From Manihot esculenta (Eukaryota > Streptophyta > Magnoliopsida > Malpighiales > Euphorbiaceae), in contig NC_035162.2 in assembly GCF_001659605.2 (NCBI RefSeq), forward strand, positions 28,387,526 through 28,451,525: a stretch of DNA of 64,000 bases, read 5' to 3'. Position 1 is the first letter of the stretch. Every line of letters starts with the position of its first letter. This document shows, piece after piece, positions 1-10,480 of this stretch. The position numbers and the translations under genes are program-made. The notes beneath the pieces were generated by a model, which worked only from the letters and a program-made list of their open reading frames with translations, was not told where the DNA came from and did not search any database.

Positions 1-541
1 CAAAGGCTGAGATGATCCAAACTCAAAGATATGGAGAAACCAAGCTTCAAAAGCTTCAAACTCCAAAACCTTGTTTCAAGCTCACAACTCTTCAAAACAA
101 GGGTAAAACTCATAAAAACCATGAAAGATTTGAAGAAAAACCATGAAAATACTTTAAGGAGATCAAGACCTCACCTAGGTCAGAAGGAGAGAAGAAACCT
201 CCTCCTTTTTCTGCCACTCGGTGCACTTATAGATGAGCAACCGCCTCAGGTTCGGCTGCCGAATCGCATGCAAAACTATGCAACTTTCGGGGGCCGAACA
301 TAACCTTCGGGGGCCGAACATTGGGCACTTTAGGCGGCCGAACTTAACCTTAGGGGGCCGAACATGGCAAAATGCCTCCTTGGCCATATCTCTTCAAAAC
401 TCAATCCTTTTCTACGCTAAACCTTTAAAACACTTGCACATATTTTAGAAAACTTTCTCTTACCCTTCCAGAGACCTCTGACATCCTCGAACTCCCCCAG
501 ATGGTAGGAATTCCGATGTCTGAATCTAGCCGGGTATTACA
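1..541 (-). mobile_element. Tekay-type LTR, 5' part only (element L)
   Basis: This is the start of a minus-strand LTR. Reading leftwards from 541 it begins TGTAATACCCGGC, as every Tekay-like LTR here does, and the rest lies beyond the left edge. It carries the U3 motif cluster: TTCGGCTGCCGAA at 251-263, then TTCGGGGGCCGAA-like copies to about 365. The sequence resumes at 542 exactly where the matching LTR at 11771 continues, so this is a nested insertion into the 3' LTR of F. The duplicated target is expected to be CTGGT (542-546), but the left copy is outside the window. Whether it is a solo LTR or part of a full element cannot be seen. Confidence 0.85.
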
Positions 542-2627
542 CTGGTCTTCCCTCTGCACTGGTCTTGGGTCAAGGGAATGAAACCCTATCTTCTCTCACA
601 GTTATCCTTCCCTGGGTTTGCAAAATACAACAGTGATTAAGTCTGTTTTGACACAGTTCTCATCAAGAAACTGAAAACAGGATACATGCATAGACAAGGG
701 ATAAACAAACACTAGGCAAAGCACATTCTAAACCATCTCATACTTCCTTACATGTTATGACATACTTGTACATATAACTCTTTTCATTTACATCATGTCC
801 ACACTAAGCTATTACACATACAGTCCTTGAATCAACACTCTGCTCTTGCTGACTCTCCCCAGCTACTCTGAACCTGCAAAACTGGGATTAAGGGAGTGGG
901 ATGAGCTCTAAAGCCCAGTGAGTAGAACAGTAAATAAAACAAGTCATTAACATAGATCTTATGGAATGCATCATATCACAGACAATCCACATCAAGGGTA
1001 AACCTGTCACCACATAGTCCCAGTAACTCTGTGCCAGGGCGTAGAATCGAGCACCTGGTCTACCTGTCATCAGTACTTACCATTTGCCAGGGCGTAGTCA
1101 AAGGCTCCTGGACTTTACATATACCTGCCAGGGCGTAGTCAAAGGCTCCTGGACTTCCTGTCTGAGACTCTTGGATCATTCAGCATTTACCCACAACAAC
1201 AAGTACGTAATGCAATGCGGCATATTCGTGAACTCTAATGCACGCAACCTACTATATACTCATGATGCATGAACTCTGCTGGAAGTAGTTTATTTCTTAA
1301 TGAAAAGCATTAAGTTTTGTTCCACTCACCTCTGCTCCTCTAGCAGAAAACAGAACTGACGCAGCAACACCTACCTCTGATGACCTCCTCGCACTCTCGG
1401 GTCCAATCCTACACAAAAGGACTCGAATGAGGTGTCAAACACATTCTAAACAATTCGTAAACAACATCCCAAAACCCCTTAAAACGCTCCTAAAACAATC
1501 ACATAAGGCATGCAAAAGAAAGGCTAGACAGAACACATTCGGCAGCAGGTTCGGCGGCCGAATGCCCTGTCCAGAATCGAAACTTGCATACTTTCGGCGG
1601 CCGAATGTCTACTTTCGGCTGCCGAACCCTTTCGGGGGCAAGGTTCGGGGGCCACAACATACTCCAGAGACGAAAGTTTCTAACCTTCGGCGGCCGAAAC
1701 CCCTTAAGCAGAGCCGAACCTTAAAACACTCGGGGGCAAGCTGTGGCAGCCGAAGCCACCATGCAAGAGGTTCGGCGGCCGAATGCTCCTTCGGCTGCCG
1801 AACCTGAGTTCTTCAAGAACTCAGCTTCACCCGCAACCTAGCTCCTCCATCCTTTTCACCTCTCTAAACATGCATAACACCACTCCTTCACACACATATA
1901 CTCAAGTATATGAACAAAGGGGTCCAACACTAACTTACAACCCCAACAAAACAACAAACAAACACATAGACAAGCTTTCATGCATAACTCATCAAAAACT
2001 AAACTTAAACCCTATACATGCAACTCTACCCTTAACCTCTTTAAAAGCTGGTATAAATCAGTAAAACAAGGTAAAAAGCTGCCCTTACCTCCTGAAAACA
2101 GAAGCTGATCAACCTGAACCTAAGGACATGCACCACCTTCCCTTCACCTTCTCCACACTACCAAACCTCTCTTTTTCACTCAAACCCTTCACCATCAACC
2201 CATTAAAACGTTACAAGGTGAGAAAACCAAAGCAAGTGACTCAGGGAGGACGTGGCCTCACCTCAGGAAGTGAAAGGAACGGAAATCCATCCAATTCACC
2301 GACTGGAGGCACTGAAAAAGAGGGCTGGCCGACTCACCTTCGGCTGCCAAAACTGCATGCAAAACCATGCAACGTTCGGGGGCCGAACATGACCTTCGGA
2401 AGCCGAATCTATAACACTTTCGGCGGCCGAACATTATCTCCGGCGGCCGAACATGGCAAAAGTTCCCAAAGTCTTTTCTCTTCAAAACGTAATCCAAAAC
2501 TCATTCAAAACACATTAAATACTGAAAACAGTTTAGAAATCATTCTCTTACCCTTCTAACAACACTGACATCCTCGAATTCCACCGGACGGTAAGAATTC
2601 CGATGCCTGAGCTAGCCGGGTATTACA
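542..2627 (-). repeat. 3' LTR of F (left end cut by L)
   Basis: Matches 11771-13868 almost base for base. It ends on the plus strand in GGGTATTACA, the complement of the TGTAATACCC start. The first about 355 bp equivalent to 11416-11770 lie left of L, outside the window. It contains 41-bp tandem units (1085-1166) and two clusters of the TTCGGCNGCCGAA motif (about 1551-1803 and 2338-2453). Confidence 0.92.
1085..1166 (-). repeat. 41-bp tandem duplication inside F LTR
   Basis: Two adjacent 41-bp units (1085-1125 and 1126-1166) contain GCCAGGGCGTAG and CTCCTGGACTT. A related degenerate unit precedes them at 1032. The same array is at 12314-12395 in the other LTR. Each unit can pair its CCAGG and CCTGG arms. 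Confidence 0.85.
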
Positions 2628-2645
2628 CTCTTCCCCCCTTTAAAA
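2628..2645 (-). other. Polypurine tract of F
   Basis: A run of C and T on the plus strand directly abuts the LTR end at 2627, so on the minus strand it is a purine-rich AAAGGGGGGAAGAG tract immediately upstream of the 3' LTR. This is the normal site for plus-strand DNA priming in LTR retrotransposons. The internal sequence ATTCGTCCTCGAATG beside it is shared with G, I and K. Confidence 0.8.
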
Positions 2646-2862
2646 ACATTCGTCCTCGAATGTGAAAAACAAACAAGTAAACAATCAAGAACGAAATCTA
2701 TGCCTGACTGACAGAGCGCATTTTAGGCCATATTATCATGATCTTAATGATGCTTATTTGCACCTTTTCTGCCTAATTTGGTTGTTTTGTTCATGTTTTG
2801 CAGAAACTAGGTGTGAAAAGACATTCTGGAGAAAATGCCCTTAAAACTGCCAAAAAGTGCCA

Positions 2863-3125
2863 AATATGGAAAGTTCCAGAAAAGGAAAGTTTTCATATGT
2901 GGAAAGTTCCAAATAAGGAAAGTTTCATATATGGAAAGTGCTAAATAAGGAAAGAGTCAGAAGGCACAGTCAGCAAACTGTTCGAAATTCGAACTGCAGA
3001 ATCCTTCCTGCCTTATTTAGAACATGTGCCAAGAAAGGAAAGTTTTCAAATAAGGCAAGTTTTCAGAAAAGGAAAGTCTTCAAATGAGGAAAGTACAGAA
3101 GCAAAAACAAATAAGGAAAGCTCAG
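2863..3125 (+). repeat. Degenerate AAATAAGGAAAGT array in LARD A LTR
   Basis: About a dozen loosely spaced copies of a 15-19 bp unit with the core AAATAAGGAAAGT or ATATGGAAAGT. The matching array in the 3' LTR lies at about 7406-7668. S1 (about 44895-45150) and the E LTRs carry the same type of array, whereas LARD B has TTCGGAAGC repeats at the corresponding place. Confidence 0.75.
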
Positions 3126-3873
3126 TTAGAAGATTATTTGAAATTCAAATCGCAGATATTTCTTTCCTTGTTCAAAAGATGTGCACACACTGCAGCAGTC
3201 ATATCTTCCTGTTTAGGCAGCAAGATCTCAAGGAGATGCTCTTCCTCTTCTACGTTCAGCATTCAAAATTCAAATGAAGGCTCCCCCTAAAAAGGAAAGA
3301 CTGGACAGATATCTTTCCACTTCTGCACATTAATGACTGCATTCTCCTGCCTCTTTTGCAATCCATGCGCGCGGCACCTCTTCTGGAAGCATGATCCACG
3401 CGTCCTTCCTCTTCTGAAAGCCTTAGTACGTGCATAATTCCTTATGAACATCAAGCCACGACTTTTATTCCTCTATTGGCAGCCTTGGATCGCTCTTCCT
3501 TCCTTTTCAAGCACAAGGTACGCTCCTTTCCTATTCTGAAGGCAATCTGCGCGCTAACTTCCTTCTGAAGCCTTGCAGTCGGATTCTTTCCTCTTTTGCA
3601 ACAACTTGGGCAGCAAGTTGCACATGGGCAGAACCTTGGGCAGCCTTTACACTAATTAGGAAGCAAGGTCAGCATCTGAACTTATTTAGGAAGACAATCT
3701 GCGCCTCTTTTCCTTTCTGAGACCAAACCGCGCGCACCAACTTCCTTCCGCAGTGCATTTCCGCGCAGCCTTCCTTCTAAAGCCGAAAAACGTGATTCTT
3801 TCCTTTTCAGACACATCTTGGGCAGAAAATACCTCTTGGGCAGTAAGTATGACCTAGGGCAACACTTTTCAAC

Positions 3874-3881
3874 TATAAAAA
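3874..3881 (+). promoter_or_regulatory. TATA box of LARD A 5' LTR
   Basis: TATAAAAA in the context CAACTATAAAAAGCCAC, about 1.17 kb into the LTR. The same box is at 8417-8424 in the 3' LTR, 45531-45538 in S1, and on the minus strand at 43758-43765 and 61523-61530 in the E LTRs. Its conservation supports it as the U3 promoter. The start site is not mapped. Confidence 0.65.
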
Positions 3882-4825
3882 GCCACATAAGAAGCCTCTA
3901 CATGGTCTTTACACTCCCCCTGGGAGACACCTGCGGGATTGCAAGCAACACCATCTCTCCTTCTTCCTTTCTTTATTTTATTTTTTTGTTTCAGCCATGA
4001 GAGGCTGAAACCCTTTTTTCTAGTTGAAGAACAAGTGAAGCTTTAGTTGTATTGTGGATTGAGAGACTTGGACTGTATTGTTAATCTTTTGTTATTCAGT
4101 ATTCTTGTGATTTCATGCTTCAAGACATTATTGCTTTGTTATTTAGATCTCCATTGATTCTTTGTTGCAAAGTAATATATTGTTGGTTTGAATGATTTTA
4201 AGTCCGTAATTGCTTGATTTATTCAACCATAAGAACACTTGGTGCACCACCAAGGAAATCGCATGATCTAGTGTTGTCTCCATGCATGTGGGTGACTAGA
4301 ATTGGTTCTCTCTATATCTTTATGCAATTGACTATTGTAAAAGGCCTTAGGCTCAAAGACGTTCTTTGGCAATTGTTAATTAGTAATTAATTGGAGGACT
4401 TTCCCTAATTGATTTAATCTAAGCATAGATAATGGAGGTGAGAAGCTTCTTCAATCTCCATGGCCAATTTATTGAATCAACAAAGGAACATATGAGTCAA
4501 TGATCAATCCCATCAACTAAAGTGAATCTGAATCTTCAACTAGAGCTTTTACCATCATTATTTTTACCATTAATTTACCATCTGCTTTCTTTTTAATTGC
4601 TCTTTTCATTAGTTTAAACAAATCAATCTCAAAACCCCCCATTTTTACTTTACATGCATTTTATTTTTATTTTGTTTTCTGTTTGTTTATTTGGTCTTGA
4701 TAAGGAAAGTAGGTAAGTATCAATTCCCTGTGGATATGATCCTTTCACCACTATCTACAGTATTAATATTGTTGGTAGCTGAATTGATTATTTTTGACCG
4801 GTCTCGACAACCGCTCTGTCAAAAT

Positions 4826-4843
4826 TGGCGCCGTTGCCGGGGA
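4826..4843 (+). other. Primer binding site, tRNA-Asp
   Basis: TGGCGCCGTTGCCGGGGA is the complement of the 3' end of plant tRNA-Asp(GTC). It lies 4 nt after the 5' LTR. tRNA-Asp priming is known for several Athila/Tat-lineage elements. Confidence 0.85.
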
Positions 4844-4954
4844 ATTGATCTAACTTATTTATTTTTCTTTCAGGACCTGATCTGTACTGCGAAGAACACC
4901 CTATCGCGGATCTGAAAAAAAAATAAAAAAATAAAAAAAAAAATTTTTTGAATC

Positions 4955-6235
4955 ATGGCTAAGGTAAGTACATCTGTTCGATGTTCCCAACTTTCTAAAC
5001 TAATCTCTGTTGTGAGAATTTTTGTTATAGGCCAAGCTGAACAAGCCCGACCAATACCTCAAGGTTTCAATACTGATCTTTATGAGAAATTGAAGGCTTT
5101 GCAACGTTTCCAAAAGGAAGTGGATCAAATAGCCCAACAAGCACTTGCATTTGAAGGACCCTATGGGCAGCCAAGACATGATCCCTACCTTGACACATAC
5201 AATGCAGTTTGGGGAGACTATCCAAACTATGACTATGCTATGGCTGACCAATACCAGGACTATCAAGGATACCAAGCCCAACTAGAACCTACAAGTTCAG
5301 AAACTGCCATTGGTGAGTTAGTGAAGATGACCCAAATTCTCCAACAACAGATGGATCAATTGAAGGCAGCCATGTTAAGACGTGAGGAAGAGCTCCAAGA
5401 TGGTGAGACAGATGATGAAAGTTGGCAAGTACAAGAACAAGCTGCTGAAGAGGCACAACCAGAAAACTGTTTGTTCAACCCAACTGATCAAACAGAACCT
5501 GTTGTTGATTTAGATATCATTGATTATTTGAGTAAAGATGTTTTTCATGTAAATCAAGATGATATACTAAATAATGATCTTTGCAGGAAAGAGAGTCAGA
5601 AAGAGCCAGAACTGAAAGAAACTGACTGTTGCATCCAACAGGTGGACTGCAGCCATGCGCAGAATGAACAGAAGCAGATCGCACCACTTCAGCTTGGTTC
5701 GCAGATCAGCCTGGCGCAGACTAAAACCACCACCTTTTGGTTGCCAAACTTCACCACCTTTTGGAAGCCGAACTTCACCACAATTCGGCCGCCGAACCTC
5801 TCACTACAGCTTCCATCGCAGCACCTTCAGCCTTCAGCGCAGAAAGAGGAAGCTGAATCCAATTCAGCTATTCCTCCATCGCAGAAAGCCCATGCACACA
5901 GTGAACAAGTGGAAATCCAAGATCCAAAACCAAAGGAGCATGTAGATCTATGCCTGCCCAAACCGCCGGATAAGGTAGAGTTTGTTTTGCCTGAATTCAG
6001 TACTAAATTGCAGCTACCCATGGAGAAATATGAACTGGAGTTCAAAGTGCTGCCCAATCATCTCAAAAATGCAAACATAAGGGCTAGAGGCACACCTCAT
6101 CTGAAAGAGGAGAAGCTAATCATGTTACTTCATGAGTACATGAAAGAAATAAGATGGGTTATGACCAAATCAAAAGGCGTGCTACACTATTCACTTAATT
6201 CTGTTGGGACCCTTTTTCCTCCCCCAATTACTTGA
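4955..6235 (+). CDS. LARD protein: Gag-tail/pol-edge fusion ORF, intact
   Basis: A 426-residue open frame, the only coding unit of LARD A. No capsid domain is recognisable. The middle is acidic and Gln-rich, with a likely coiled-coil stretch around residues 120-170 (QQQMDQLKAAMLRREEELQD). Residues about 270-285 are encoded by TTCGGCCGCCGAA-like DNA (IRPPN). The last about 70 residues (ELEFKVLPNHLK, then a KLIMLLHEYMKE segment) resemble the segment just before RT in Tat/Athila pol, and the frame then stops with PPIT. Equivalent frames in LARD B (30529-31737) and E stop at the same place, so the truncated ending is a family trait. The CCHC knuckle kept in B and E is absent here. Role unknown; nucleic-acid or Gag-interacting function is inference. 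The start ATG is in the same place in all three copies. Confidence 0.65.
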   Translation: MAKVSTSVRCSQLSKLISVVRIFVIGQAEQARPIPQGFNTDLYEKLKALQRFQKEVDQIAQQALAFEGPYGQPRHDPYLDTYNAVWGDYPNYDYAMADQYQDYQGYQAQLEPTSSETAIGELVKMTQILQQQMDQLKAAMLRREEELQDGETDDESWQVQEQAAEEAQPENCLFNPTDQTEPVVDLDIIDYLSKDVFHVNQDDILNNDLCRKESQKEPELKETDCCIQQVDCSHAQNEQKQIAPLQLGSQISLAQTKTTTFWLPNFTTFWKPNFTTIRPPNLSLQLPSQHLQPSAQKEEAESNSAIPPSQKAHAHSEQVEIQDPKPKEHVDLCLPKPPDKVEFVLPEFSTKLQLPMEKYELEFKVLPNHLKNANIRARGTPHLKEEKLIMLLHEYMKEIRWVMTKSKGVLHYSLNSVGTLFPPPIT

Positions 6236-7233
6236 GGCAACTTGCCAAGTGGATCGCACCATACAACACCACACCAGGGGAGTACTCAGTTTCCTTTGTT
6301 CTTTTATGTTTTCTATACATTGAGGACAATGCATGATTTAGGTGTGGGGGTGCGGATCTCTGAAATTTTTAATTTTAATTTTTTGCTTTAGACACATTTT
6401 TTCCTTTCAGTTCGCATTTTCCTTTCAGTTTTTTCTTTTAGTTTGCATTTTCTTTTCAGTTTTCCTTTCAGTTTGTGTTTGATCAACCACGGTCTTCTTC
6501 TTTTTGATTACTTTACTCAAACTGATGAACTATGTTGGATGAACTTTCTTTCCATGACCCCATTGATGTGATAACTCTTTAAACCTATGTTGAATCAATT
6601 GCAATGAGATGTATTCATGTTTGGGAATTGCCTTTGAATTGAATCTTTGAGCTTGCCATGGTGAAAAATATACTGATGACCCTCGATTGAAGATGACAAA
6701 AATGAAATTGTGTGAATGAACTTAACATGACTTGATTTAGCAATAGGTGTTGATTTGCCCAAATCATTGAGAGAAAAAATTCAGCAAAGGCAAAGCCCTT
6801 AAAAGCACAAAAAAAAAAAAAAAAAACAAGAGAAAACTGTTCCAATGGTCAAAAGATTATGAACAAGGCTAATAGCCACTTGGATAGGTGACCAACTGAA
6901 ATATCTAAAAGTACATCAAAAATAGGTTGGTGGCCTTTCCAAGCAAAATTTAAAGTGCAAAAGCCTGAATAAAGTACTTCAAGGTAAGGGCAAGTCACAT
7001 CAAAAGCCAGAAAAAGTCTTAACATATAATGTGCATGGTCTCTCTTGAGGAAAACCAATCCTAGCCATGGTAAGTAAAGGGAAACAAGGAAAGAGGTAAG
7101 TAACCTTGATGCATACATTCTTTATTGCAATGATTCAAAATAGGGGTCTAGAGTAAGAGCTTAAGTGGACATAAAGGATCAAAGTGAAGGGAGTTTGTTC
7201 AACTGTGTTTGTTTGCTTGAGGACAAGCAAAAG
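6236..7233 (+). other. Non-coding 3' internal region of LARD A with internal PPT
   Basis: No supported gene. About 80 bp after the ORF stop comes TTGAGGACAATGCATGATTT followed by AGGTGTGGGGGTG (about 6320-6352), a purine-rich block resembling the PPT-like block known downstream of pol in Athila/Tat elements. The rest is AT-rich with a poly-A run near 6811-6828. The same non-coding region is conserved in LARD B (31738-32705) and on the minus strand in E. Confidence 0.7.
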
Positions 7234-7251
7234 GTTAGGTGTGGGGGTATT
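7234..7251 (+). other. Polypurine tract of LARD A
   Basis: GTTAGGTGTGGGGGTATT directly precedes the 3' LTR at 7252. The preceding words TTGCTTGAGGACAAGCAAAA are shared with B and E. Confidence 0.8.
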
Positions 7252-9365
7252 TGACAGAGCGCATTTTAGGCCATATTATCATGATCTTAATGATGCTTAT
7301 TTGCACCTTTTCTGCCTAATTTGGTTGTTTTGTTCATGTTTTGCAGAAACTAGGTGTGAAAAGACATTCTGGAGAAAATGCCCTTAAAACTGCCAAAAAG
7401 TGCCAAATATGGAAAGTTCCAGAAAAGGAAAGTTTTCATATGTGGAAAGTTCCAAATAAGGAAAGTTTCATATATGGAAAGTGCTAAATAAGGAAAGAGT
7501 CAGAAGGCACAGTCAGCAAACTGTTCGAAATTCGAACTGCAGAATCCTTCCTGCCTTATTTAGAACATGTGCCAAGAAAGGAAAGTTTTCAAATAAGGCA
7601 AGTTTTCAGAAAAGGAAAGTCTTCAAATGAGGAAAGTGCAGAAGCAAAAACAAATAAGGAAAGCTCAGTCAGAAGATTATTTGAAATTCAAATCGCAGAT
7701 ATTTCTTTCCTTGTTCAAAAGATGTGCACACACTGCAGCAGTCATATCTTCCTGTTTAGGCAGCAAGATCTCAAGGAGATGCTCTTCCTCTTCTGCGTTC
7801 AGCATTCAAAATTCAAATGAAGGCTCCCCCTAAAAAGGAAAGACTGGACAGATATCTTTCCACTTCTGCACATTAATGACTGCATTCTCCTGCCTCTTTT
7901 GCAATCCATGCGCGCGGCACCTCTTCTGGAAGCATGATCCACGCGTCCTTCCTCTTCTGAAAGCCTTAGTACGTGCATAATTCCTTATGAACATCAAGCC
8001 ACGACTTTTATTCCTCTATTGGCAGCCTTGGATCGCTCTTCCTTCCTTTTCAAGCACAAGGTACGCTCCTTTCCTATTCTGAAGGCAATCTGCGCGCTAA
8101 CTTCCTTCTGAAGCCTTGCAGTCGGATTCTTTCCTCTTTTGCAACAACTTGGGCAGCAAGTTGCACATGGGCAGAACCTTGGGCAGCCTTTACACTAATT
8201 AGGAAGCAAGGTCAGCATCTGAACTTATTTAGGAAGACAATCTGCGCCTTTTTTCCTTTCTGAGACCAAACCGCGCGCACCAACTTCCTTCCGCAGTGCA
8301 TTTCCGTGCAGCCTTCCTTCTAAAGCCGAAAAACGTGATTCTTTCCTTTTCAGACACATCTTGGGCAGAAAATACCTCTTGGGCAGTAAGTATGACCTAG
8401 GGCAACACTTTTCAACTATAAAAAGCCACATAAGAAGCCTCTACATGGTCTTTACACTCCCTCTGGGAGACACCTGCGGGATTGCAAGCAACACCATCTC
8501 TCCTTCTTCCTTTCTTTATTTTATTTTTTTGTTTCAGCCATGAGAGGCTGAAACCCTTTTTTCTAGTTGAAGAACAAGTGAAGCTTTAGTTGTATTGTGG
8601 ATTGAGAGACTTGGACTGTATTGTTAATCTTTTGTTATTCAGTATTCTTGTGATTTCATGCTTCAAGACATTATTGCTTTGTTATTTAGATCTCCATTGA
8701 TTCTTTGTTGCAAAGTAATATATTGTTGGTTTGAATGATTTTAAGTCCGTAATTGCTTGATTTATTCAACCATAAGAACACTTGGTGCACCACCAAGGAA
8801 ATCGCATGATCTAGTGTTGTCTCCATGCATGTGGGTGACTAGAATTGGTTCTTTCTATATCTTTATTGCAATTGACTATTGTAAAAGGCCTTAGGCTCAA
8901 AGACGTTCTTTGGCAATTGTTAATTAGTAATTAATTGGAGGACTTTCCCTAATTGATTTAATCTAAGCAGAGATAATGGAGGTGAGAAGCTTCTTCAATC
9001 TCCATGGCCAATTTATTGAATCAACAAAGGAACATATGAGTCAATGATCAATCCCATCAACTAAAGTGAATCTGAATCTTCAACTAGAGCTTTTACCATC
9101 ATTATTTTTACCATTAATTTACCATCTGCTTTCTTTTTAATTGCTCTTTTCATTAGTTTAAACAAATCAATCTCAAAACCCCCCATTTTTACTTTACATG
9201 CATTTTATTTTTATTTTGTTTTCTGTTTGTTTATTTGGTCTTGATAAGGAAAGTAGGTAAGTATCAATTCCCTGTGGATACGATCCTTTCACCACTATCT
9301 ACAGTATTAATATTGTTGGTAGCTGAATTGATTATTTTTGACCGGTCTCGACAACCGCTCTGTCA
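7252..9365 (+). repeat. 3' LTR of LARD A
   Basis: 2,114 bp partner of 2709-4821 with the same ends and TATA box (8417-8424). It is followed at once by the TSD copy CTGAC (9366-9370) and then by the F interior. Confidence 0.93.
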
Positions 9366-9370
9366 CTGAC

Positions 9371-10480
9371 CTTTACAGCTTCTGCTGCGCTACTCTGATC
9401 CTGACTCCTTTTTCCTCTCATCTCTTTTCTAACTTTCACAGTCTACCTCTCAACAGATAATACTCAAATCTAGGTTTTACCTAGGAAAACCACAATCGAT
9501 CCTTCGTCGCTGTTCTTTCTAGATCACTCCTAACTAGACATACTTCGTCACCATTGACCGGTACTATAACAGCTCAAGAAGTCATCCTTCGTTTCCCATC
9601 ACAACTCTGGACCATTCCAGGGTGAGGTACTAAGTCAGATAAAACCCCTTAGCTACCAAGCCTCCATACTGGAAACCTCTAGTCAATACGAACATTGGCA
9701 CTGAGGCTGATTCCCTGACCTGACTGCAAACCTTGCTCACAAGAGCGAAAATCCCCTAGCAACCTTCCTGAAAAACTATGAGCTTATGGGGCTGACACCA
9801 ACTTCTAGGCATCCCTATACTCTGTCCTCTCTCAGGACTCACTCTGATCCATTCTAGGCTCTATACTCTGAACTTTCCTACCTTGTCTCTGCAGACTCAG
9901 GTAGTACCATGAGTAGCTAGCCAATTCGCCCTAGATTGACATCACGAGTCAACTCTAGAACCATAAGGTCAGCTGGCTTGCATCCATTACTCTCACATGC
10001 TCTGAACTGAACCGACAGACTGACTCTGCCACAGATGGATCACACTCGGGTCTACGAACCCAAAGAAAACTCTCTAAGCCCAGAAGTCATCAAACCCACC
10101 CTAATTAAGGCTCACAAACAGAAAGGAAAGCAAAACACTAGGGTCCAAACCAAATAGCATGCACATCCAAACACTTCCAGTGACCGTACCTGACGTCACC
10201 GTGTTCAATGTGATAGCCTCCTATAGAATCAGGGTGAAGATCCAAGCCAAAGCTAACGGAACTTTCCACGGGAATCTTCATAAGAAAAGCCTAGCACTTT
10301 TCTCTGCCTCAAAGACCACCTATTCCTAGATGAACTCTATTCTCTTTCTAACCTTCGTCTTTCTTCTTTTCTCTTTCGTTTATTTTACATTCGTACTATA
10401 ACTACACGTAACAACCCAAGGTTACCACATTTCATAGCAATGCTCTCTTTACCCTTTTCTTTAGTTCACTAATCTCTTAG
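9371..10480 (-). pseudogene. Decayed protease and RT-start remnant of F
   Basis: No long open frame on the minus strand, but words match the pol of G in order. About 9590-9670 resembles the start of RT (G 17165-17225), 9900-10090 resembles the protease (G 17580-17780), and 10140-10250 resembles the Gag/protease junction (G 17830-17930). Everything after the RT start is missing. The stretch from 9371 to about 9580 is not clearly matched to another element here. Confidence 0.6.

Larger units (their letters stand above)
2709..4821 (+). repeat. 5' LTR of LARD A
   Basis: 2,113 bp, nearly identical to 7252-9365. It starts TGACAGAGCGC and ends CGCTCTGTCA. Internal landmarks are a degenerate GGAAAG tandem array (2863-3125), repeated TTGGGCAG words (about 3605-3842) and a TATA box (3874-3881). 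Confidence 0.93.
2709..9365 (+). mobile_element. LARD A: young non-autonomous LTR element with TSD CTGAC
   Basis: A complete element of 6,657 bp flanked by the 5-bp duplication CTGAC (2704-2708 and 9366-9370). LTR ends carry the perfect inverted repeat TGACAGAGC...GCTCTGTCA. Order: 5' LTR 2709-4821, tRNA-Asp primer site 4826-4843, one ORF 4955-6235, a long non-coding 3' part, a PPT and the 3' LTR 7252-9365. The LTRs differ by about ten changes by eye, so insertion is recent. It lies in the short 3' internal part of F. The primer site, ORF tail and double PPT point to descent from the Tat/Athila side of Ty3/Gypsy (established features of those clades). Absence of protease, RT core and integrase makes it non-autonomous. 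Confidence 0.93.

Noticed and set aside
1427..2559. Arg/Pro-rich frames within LTRs (for example 1427-1807, 12656-13048, 20746-21186, 28869-29207).
   Set aside because: They arise from the GC palindrome read through LTR sequence, vary freely between LTR copies, and have no domain.
4964..5030. A 67-nt intron in the LARD ORF: GTAAGT right after ATGGCTAAG, and TTATAG at the other end, with the same spacing in E.
   Set aside because: The donor is conserved in A, B and E, but splicing would shift the frame into an early stop in A, and the unspliced frame is open. No acceptor is conserved in B.
6317..7251. A hidden env-like gene between the two PPT-like blocks of the LARDs.
   Set aside because: Only short minus-strand frames occur there and none is conserved between A, B and E; no signal peptide or membrane pattern on the plus strand.
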